The notes under the pieces were generated by a model. That model had not been told where the DNA came from, made no database searches, and saw nothing but the letters and a program-made list of their open reading frames with translations. The position numbers and the translations under genes were made by a program. DNA of 64,000 nucleotides, taken from positions 1 to 64,000 of the IMG/VR virus record IMGVR_UViG_3300018080_000123; one strand, written 5' to 3'. Below, piece by piece: positions 59,502 to 64,000 of the stretch. Position 1 is the first letter of the stretch. Every line of letters starts with the position of its first letter. The stretch is from a virus.

Positions 59502-61457
59502 CTATTTCTTTCTGGCTTTTTCAATTTCCGCCTTTTTTAAGCTATGCTTAGCGTCCCAACGCCTAAGAAATTCCTTCTCACTGATGTTATACTTTGTTGG
59601 GTTCTTTTTCTTTGCCTCTTGAAACATCTTAAGAGCAACGCCACGATTACTAGCTATTCTCCCAGGCCCGCGATCGGCAAATGCCTGTCTTTGGATAGCT
59701 CTTGCTGACGTCCCTGGACCGGGCTTACGGCCGCTTCCAGGGCCGCCCTTTTCAAAAAGCTTGGCTCGCTGTTTCTTTTTCTCCTGTTCTTTCTTCCAGC
59801 TTTCTCCGGCTCTATATTCAGAAATCTTTTGTTTAGATTCTATTGCTCTATCAACCTTCTTTCCTTGATCTCGCGCTTGATTAAAATGACTGGTAGCTTT
59901 AACATTTTTTCCTTCTGCGACTGCACTGTGGAAATCGGCTAGATGCTCGTGATATTTTGCTTTCTCTTTAGCAATCCCGCTACCAGAAACAGGAGCTCCT
60001 CCCTCAGTGCGACTTGGCTTAGATCTCTTCTCAGCTGCTTCTGCTTCCTTTCTGTGAGCGGCAGCAGCGTCTTTATGATCCTCTTTCGACCAATCATGAT
60101 GATAGCCTACTGTATACCCGCTGTGACCTTTACCGTGTGAGGAATAAATAGGTTTGCCCGACTTCGTTCTTCCTATTACTTTTCCGCCTCTGGAGCCTTC
60201 TCCTGCTGCTTTATCGAGAGCTTCCGAAATCGCTTCAACGATTACGCTTTTAATGAAATGCTTCCTATCTTCTTTACGCGTAACAATTTTGGGCTTGAAA
60301 TCTTCGCCAGGCTGGGCTTGATGATATTCAACGCGAGAAACATGTTCTTGATATGGAATGTGTAAGCTATTAACTGCTTCTTTAAAACGATTTAAGTGCC
60401 CGGGAGTATGAAATGAGTCTCCATGCTCACTAATTATCTTTCCATGCTCATCTAAAAGTTTTTGAATTTTCTTGTACGTCTCGTTAGCATGGCTTTCGAC
60501 AGCATCTCTACCTGGAGCATTATGTTCGCCCGCTCCTCGCTTTTTTCTTGGAGCCTTATCTTTTGCTCCCATGCGACGGGCCTTTTCGAGGACACTTAAA
60601 AGGGTCATTAAATTACTTTTTTTGACTCTTACTGCGCCCGGTGAAGGGGCGGAGGAGGCGACATCCCCTATCACCGGTTGACTAGCCACTGAAGGACTAG
60701 CCAGGGAAGAATCTTCATCTGTATATCCTAAAAGCTCGCCATCCTCCGACTTAGCAAGGGTTGGATTATCGTCGTAAGTAGAAAGCTCTACTGCTTCACT
60801 GTCCTTTTTCTTTTTCTTCTTTTCGCCATCCTGAATTTTATCTGCCTGACTTGCGCCTTCGGCCTGAATCTTTTCTACCTCACCCTCTCCCACACTTTCA
60901 AGAATACAGGCCTTATCAATTTCTTCAATAGTATCTGAGCACTCATTAACTTCAAACCTCTCAACAGATAAAGATTTGGCAATCTCTGCATAAGTGCTTG
61001 TATTGACTGGATCAAGTGTTAAGGCGACTTTCTCCACTCTCGCCCTTGCAATAACGCTCTTATCAATATCGTCTCGTTTAACAATCTTTCCCTCAATTGA
61101 CATTTGCACTCTGTTCTTATCTGCTTTCTTCAACGAGCGCATAATGTTATAGAAGGCCTGAGCGCGGGGTTGGTGCTTAAAAAGATAGCCCTCAACATAC
61201 AACCCGTTCATTGTGTTTTGGGCATAATCGATCTTACCGAGAACATTTTCTGGGCCCTTTTGATGGTCGTTATTAAAAAGTCCTTTTCCGTTTTTCAACG
61301 GACCAATATCGAGCCCCGACTGCTGAACCACTTCACCTTGTAAATCCTTATCACCTGTGGAAGCAATTCCTTTAATGCGCCATTCGTCTTCGTTCTCGCC
61401 TTTGGCGAGCTCGACGGGCACAAAAAATTTGAAGGTGTCTTGGTCGCTTTTCCCCAT
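59502..61457 (-). CDS. Prohead protease with long extension
   Basis: The first 170 residues follow the HK97-type (U35) prohead protease: 'DEWRIKGIASTGDKDLQGEV', 'GKGLFNNDHQKGPENVLGK' with the catalytic His65, 'KNRVQMSIEGKIVKRDDI' with Ser120, and 'VEKVALTLDPVNTSTYAEIA'. The rest, 480 residues, is unusual: coiled coil, a GRTKSGKPIY motif, a GKGHSGY ... H-rich part, and a basic tail 'KGGPGSGRKPGPGTSARA'. The protease would cleave the scaffold and the capsid N-terminus in the procapsid. First gene behind the AT-box promoter. Confidence 0.85.
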   Translation of the reverse strand: MGKSDQDTFKFFVPVELAKGENEDEWRIKGIASTGDKDLQGEVVQQSGLDIGPLKNGKGLFNNDHQKGPENVLGKIDYAQNTMNGLYVEGYLFKHQPRAQAFYNIMRSLKKADKNRVQMSIEGKIVKRDDIDKSVIARARVEKVALTLDPVNTSTYAEIAKSLSVERFEVNECSDTIEEIDKACILESVGEGEVEKIQAEGASQADKIQDGEKKKKKKDSEAVELSTYDDNPTLAKSEDGELLGYTDEDSSLASPSVASQPVIGDVASSAPSPGAVRVKKSNLMTLLSVLEKARRMGAKDKAPRKKRGAGEHNAPGRDAVESHANETYKKIQKLLDEHGKIISEHGDSFHTPGHLNRFKEAVNSLHIPYQEHVSRVEYHQAQPGEDFKPKIVTRKEDRKHFIKSVIVEAISEALDKAAGEGSRGGKVIGRTKSGKPIYSSHGKGHSGYTVGYHHDWSKEDHKDAAAAHRKEAEAAEKRSKPSRTEGGAPVSGSGIAKEKAKYHEHLADFHSAVAEGKNVKATSHFNQARDQGKKVDRAIESKQKISEYRAGESWKKEQEKKKQRAKLFEKGGPGSGRKPGPGTSARAIQRQAFADRGPGRIASNRGVALKMFQEAKKKNPTKYNISEKEFLRRWDAKHSLKKAEIEKARKK

Positions 61458-61503
61458 CGTTTCTCCAGATTTATGAACGGATTTGTAGAGTGGTCAATAT
61501 TTA

Positions 61504-61541
61504 ATTATAGTATAACATGGGGTATTTTTTAAATTAAATTG
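61504..61541 (-). promoter_or_regulatory. Putative phage late promoter for the head module
   Basis: Minus strand CAATTTAATTTAAA, 14 nt, ATACTATAATT. Both blocks and the spacing are identical to the site at 33.15 kb. The prohead protease ATG lies 46 nt downstream. This is the best-placed example of the family. Confidence 0.75.
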
Positions 61542-61547
61542 TGCAAA

Positions 61548-61880
61548 TTAGTTATCACCAAACTCGCCTAGCTCTTTCATAATCTTGACAATCTGTGTCC
61601 GGAAGTTCTTCTTTGCCTCTTCCTCACGCAAAGCAATATTGTTGATCGATGTTGCCGTCAACTTGGCCACCTCTTCCAATGTATGTTCTCTTCCATTGTC
61701 CAACATATATTTGAAGAAGCAATAGTTGGCCTTTCGATCATCCACATACCAAACACACTCATTCTTGGCACAAGGTAGGACATTAAACCGGCCTGATTTC
61801 ATCTTCTCAGCCTTCCGCCTTCCCATGCTACAAACCCGAGTAGGATACTTATCCAGTTTTCGAGGACATCTCTGATCCAT
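61548..61880 (-). CDS. Sigma-region-4-like HTH protein with Cys cluster
   Basis: 110 residues. The N-terminal half has five cysteines (5, 17, 37, 42, 54) that could bind zinc. Residues 64-97 ('REHTLEEVAKLTATSINNIA', 'LREEEAKKNFR') follow the sigma70 region 4 helix-turn-helix: H-T-L-x-E-V-A ... S-x-x-x-I ... R-E-x-x-A. A DNA-binding regulator or a minimal sigma-like factor is likely, and it stands right before the head-module promoter. Tandem 10-bp repeats lie upstream. Confidence 0.7.
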   Translation of the reverse strand: MDQRCPRKLDKYPTRVCSMGRRKAEKMKSGRFNVLPCAKNECVWYVDDRKANYCFFKYMLDNGREHTLEEVAKLTATSINNIALREEEAKKNFRTQIVKIMKELGEFGDN

Positions 61881-61925
61881 TTGACAAAACCTATAATTTG
61901 TCGGGAATTTATCTGGCCTATTTAT

Positions 61926-61957
61926 GACACATTAATAGACCACTAATGGCCACTAAT
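61926..61957 (-). promoter_or_regulatory. Tandem 10-bp repeats, operator candidate
   Basis: On the plus strand GACCACTAAT (61938-61947) is followed directly by GGCCACTAAT (61948-61957), with a third degenerate copy, GACACATTAAT, at 61926-61936. One-turn spacing suggests a cooperatively bound protein site. It lies about 46 nt ahead of the sigma-like gene start. Confidence 0.5.
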
Positions 61958-61965
61958 ATCAAGTA

Positions 61966-62238
61966 TTAATGACGGAGCCACCAAAATCTTTGCCCAGCTT
62001 CTTCATTTTGCATAACCCAGCGATCAAGAACATTTTCTCCATCACACTTCTCGCATACGAGAAAATTAATACAGCTTCTAGATACCGCATAAACCCAGCG
62101 CCAAACATCTCCTACCTCAAACCTATGACCACACATATAACATCGAAAACCATCTCCACTCTCTCTCGGTCCCCATTTTGCTTGAACATCTTTTTCTGTT
62201 GCAACTCTAGGCTTCTGATCTACAAAGCTAGTAGTCAT
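61966..62238 (-). CDS. Zinc-binding protein, 90 aa
   Basis: 'CYMCGHRFEVGDVWRWVYAV' and 'FLVCEKCDGENVLDRWVMQ' give two C-x2-C pairs. Aromatic and basic elsewhere. Likely zinc-ribbon, perhaps nucleic acid binding. No named family. Followed by the operator repeats. Confidence 0.65.
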   Translation of the reverse strand: MTTSFVDQKPRVATEKDVQAKWGPRESGDGFRCYMCGHRFEVGDVWRWVYAVSRSCINFLVCEKCDGENVLDRWVMQNEEAGQRFWWLRH

Positions 62239-62255
62239 TTTTATCTCCTGTATAG

Positions 62256-62522
62256 CTACTCTGCAGCTGACTCTTCTTTTTTCTTCTTCTGTATAACGGG
62301 GTTTTCTTCGTTATAAATAGGCAAACAAGTTCTACACATCCAATATCGTTTATCTCTCGTTTTCCTCGTCTTTCTAGGTTTCCCACATCCATCACATTTG
62401 ATATTGGCTATTGCACGTCTGCGATAGAATCTAATAAGCTCAAATGCTCCTTCTGCAGCTATTCCTGCAAAGAAGATTATCATAAACCATATGGTGTACT
62501 CTATCATAGATTCGGCCGGCAT
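62256..62522 (-). CDS. Membrane-anchored zinc-ribbon protein, 88 aa
   Basis: One membrane helix near residues 8-28 (YTIWFMIIFFAGIAAEGAFE) followed by a basic stretch and a zinc ribbon ('IKCDGCGKPRKTRKT', 'RYWMCRTCLPIYN'). The ribbon would face the cytoplasm. Unusual combination; role unknown. Confidence 0.65.
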   Translation of the reverse strand: MPAESMIEYTIWFMIIFFAGIAAEGAFELIRFYRRRAIANIKCDGCGKPRKTRKTRDKRYWMCRTCLPIYNEENPVIQKKKKEESAAE

Positions 62523-62524
62523 TT

Positions 62525-62797
62525 TTATTTCTTGTAATCCTCTAAGATATGGCCTTTCGTTGCCAGGTAATCTGCAAAACCTGGATCTATTTGTCCAAGC
62601 ACGTATACACTCCCTGACTCAGTTCGGGCTGTCAACCGCTCGGGGTCAAACTCTGTCACATTCGATGTAATGATTCGCTTTCCATTCTCAAAATTTGGAT
62701 TCCCATGAACCTCCCCTGCAAGAGCCCTTCGCCACTGCTCGGGGGCCTTGTACGGATCACCAATTGACACTACAAATGACCAATTCTCTAACTTCAT
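62525..62797 (-). CDS. Conserved phage hypothetical protein, 90 aa
   Basis: 'WSFVVSIGDPYKAPEQWRRA', 'LAGEVHGNPNFENGKRIITS' and 'SGSVYVLGQIDPGFADYL' fit a small uncharacterised phage family (G-x-V-x-G-x-P-x-F-x-x-G). Ribosome site GGAGGGG. Soluble. Function unknown. Confidence 0.7.
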   Translation of the reverse strand: MKLENWSFVVSIGDPYKAPEQWRRALAGEVHGNPNFENGKRIITSNVTEFDPERLTARTESGSVYVLGQIDPGFADYLATKGHILEDYKK

Positions 62798-62809
62798 CCT
62801 TTTCCCCTC

Positions 62810-63043
62810 CTAATACTTCTCCGGTAACGTGTCAAGCTCTGGGCTACAGCCACAGCACTGCGTATCCCCACTTAAGGCAAGATCTGTCTTTTCTGACAAA
62901 TTCCTGAGAAATTCAATCAACCCTTTCTTATTAAATTCCAGATCAGCGAGCTCTCCATTATTATAATGAGCTTTAACTAGCCCCTGTTCAATGGCCCAGT
63001 CCCAAATGTTCTGCCCTTCATCTTTTTTATACTTGTTTGTCAT
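62810..63043 (-). CDS. Small hypothetical protein, 77 aa
   Basis: Start at the ATG at 63043 with AAGGAG upstream. 'IWDWAIEQGLVKAHYNNGEL', 'LEFNKKGLIEFLRNLSEK' and a final C-C-x-C segment. Soluble, alpha-rich. Unknown role; 17-nt overlap with the gene upstream. Confidence 0.6.
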   Translation of the reverse strand: MTNKYKKDEGQNIWDWAIEQGLVKAHYNNGELADLEFNKKGLIEFLRNLSEKTDLALSGDTQCCGCSPELDTLPEKY

Positions 63044-63239
63044 CGTCTTTCTCCTTATCATCAAAAGACTCTTGATACGAAATATGAGCAACATGAACGC
63101 CTTCACTATAGAACGTTTTAACGCTTCCTATCACAGCTCCTTTTATCTCAAGAATTTCTACAATTGCCCGCTCCAGCCTATCTTCAAATCCAATATCGTG
63201 CTCATCTCTTACAACTTTAATTCTAAAAACGCGTGTCAT
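63027..63239 (-). CDS. Small hypothetical protein, 70 aa
   Basis: 'FRIKVVRDEHDIGFEDRLER', 'AIVEILEIKGAVIGSVKTFY' and an acidic tail. The fold looks ferredoxin-like (strand-helix-strand). GGAGAG upstream of the ATG. No motif. Confidence 0.6.
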   Translation of the reverse strand: MTRVFRIKVVRDEHDIGFEDRLERAIVEILEIKGAVIGSVKTFYSEGVHVAHISYQESFDDKEKDDDKQV

Positions 63240-63907
63240 TTTTCCACTCTCCTCTTATCGATCTTCTCTAAAATCTTACTTTTATCCTCGCAATATTTGT
63301 CCCAGTGTTTGTCACATAGACCTATCTTTCCAAGCTCCGGTACCATTACCCAACATTCCAGCTGCATCTTACAATACTTAACACTACACCTCAGATCTTT
63401 ATCTTCATAATCTTGAAAAAAGCCTTTTTGAGCAGTGCCAGCAAATTCTGCTTCAATGTTTTGCCTATACAATTCTGCCGCTCCCTCCAGCGCATATCCT
63501 CTTTCATATTTGTACTTTCCCTCGTATGCTCTCTCCATCAACTGTTCCCCAACCTTGTCAACATATCTCTCCGCTCTTAATCCAATTTGTTTTGCTACAT
63601 CATATGTCAAAGATCTGTTATGATACCGAGCAAACTTTCTATCTAACTTACACTGCCAGTGTCCAAGCTCATGGAACAGGTGATTTAAAAATCGCTCTAC
63701 ATTCGTAAAACGACCCTTAGAGTCTCTCATGCTAATTTTGATTTCTTTTGTCTCCAGATTGATCATAGCACCGCCGCATGTCGTCCAATCAAAGATCAAT
63801 CCCAGCCCGCTTCTCAAAGCGATATCGATTCCTTTAGCTACATCTGGATGTTTCAAAAATCTATTCACAATCCACCTTTGTGAATCCGCCCGTAAAACTA
63901 ATCGCAT
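63236..63907 (-). CDS. Metallopeptidase-like protein with HELGH motif
   Basis: 223 residues. 'FLNHLFHELGHWQCKLDRKF' gives HExxH at 79-83, and 'SLTYDVAKQIGLRAERYVDK' follows with a glutamate that may be the third ligand. The C-terminal 50 residues carry several cysteines ('CSVKYCKMQLECWVM', 'LCDKHWDKYC'). Similar HExxH proteins occur in large phages without known substrates. The start is uncertain: the ATG at 63907 lacks a good site, while a GTG at 63868 has AAAGG. No signal peptide. Confidence 0.7.
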   Translation of the reverse strand: MRLVLRADSQRWIVNRFLKHPDVAKGIDIALRSGLGLIFDWTTCGGAMINLETKEIKISMRDSKGRFTNVERFLNHLFHELGHWQCKLDRKFARYHNRSLTYDVAKQIGLRAERYVDKVGEQLMERAYEGKYKYERGYALEGAAELYRQNIEAEFAGTAQKGFFQDYEDKDLRCSVKYCKMQLECWVMVPELGKIGLCDKHWDKYCEDKSKILEKIDKRRVEK

Positions 63908-64000
63908 ATCCGAGGCGGCGATCTCTTTCTTTCCTTTTCCAGTTAACTCTCCTCACCTCTCCATATACTCTAAACGTGCTAGGTCCATACCAATTAGGAT
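63861..64000 (-). CDS. Partial gene at the right edge
   Basis: An open frame enters from the right edge and ends in TAG at 63861. It reads 'PNWYGPSTFRVYGEVRRVNW' then 'KRKERDRRLGYAISFTGGFT' and stops as KVDCE. The composition is coding-like, and a stop next to the GTG start at 63868 would give the usual short overlap. Only the C-terminal 46 codons are present. Product unknown. Confidence 0.45.
   Translation of the reverse strand, partial: PNWYGPSTFRVYGEVRRVNWKRKERDRRLGYAISFTGGFTKVDCE

Overview
The window reads as one contiguous piece of a tailed double-stranded DNA phage with a contractile tail (myovirus morphology). Nearly everything is encoded on the minus strand, genes are packed end to end with many ATGA, TAATG, TAGTG or TTGA start/stop overlaps, and Shine-Dalgarno sequences of the GGAG type are common. 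A complete contractile-tail set is visible (sheath, tube, tail chaperone pair, tape measure, hub, spike, LysM/gp25-like wedge, baseplate J), together with the prohead protease, a scaffold-like protein and the major capsid protein. No portal or terminase gene is inside the window, so they must lie outside it. The gene count and the long runs of small accessory genes suggest a large phage genome of which this is a part. The host is not identified. Two lipoprotein-like genes (one with a clear LISC lipobox) and other exported proteins fit a bacterial host with an outer membrane, but this is inference.

Layout, read in the direction of transcription (high to low coordinates). (1) 64000-61550: small genes, a HELGH metallopeptidase-like protein, zinc-ribbon proteins, and a sigma-region-4-like DNA-binding protein behind tandem 10-bp repeats. 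(2) 61540-55315: a head module behind a phage-type promoter: prohead protease with a long extension, a repeat protein, a DUF5661-like protein, an acidic scaffold-like protein and the major capsid protein, closed by a strong hairpin. (3) 55240-40450: an accessory region of about 45 mostly short genes: HAD phosphatase, DUF2384 antitoxin-like domain, C39-like protease, PD-(D/E)XK nuclease overlapping a tRNA-Asn(GUU) gene, radical SAM enzyme, PRPP synthetase, metallophosphoesterase, matrixin-like metalloprotease, lipoprotein and other secreted proteins. Two GC-rich structured non-coding elements lie here; the one at 45882-46009 is the most striking unexplained signal in the window. (4) 40404-33691: a cassette of modular fiber/adhesin proteins built by shuffling a few domains. 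(5) 33691-30663: a permuted NlpC/P60-like protein, a decoration-like protein, a holin-like protein, an M15 endolysin and two upper-baseplate-like proteins. (6) 30455-1: head-tail connectors, neck and completion proteins, sheath, tube, chaperones, tape measure, hub, spike and baseplate, then fiber proteins ending with a giant repeat protein that runs off the left edge (at least 2386 codons).

Regulation: an AT-rich box followed 18 nt later by TATAAT recurs with exact spacing at three operon heads (10.1, 33.1 and 61.5 kb), with weaker relatives at 40.4 and 41.2 kb. I read this as the phage's own late-type promoter. A sigma70-like promoter (TTGCCT-17 nt-TATAAT) lies at 50.6 kb. Several small genes are called here from coding frame, ribosome site and start/stop overlap alone: 40, 47, 53 and 68 codons.
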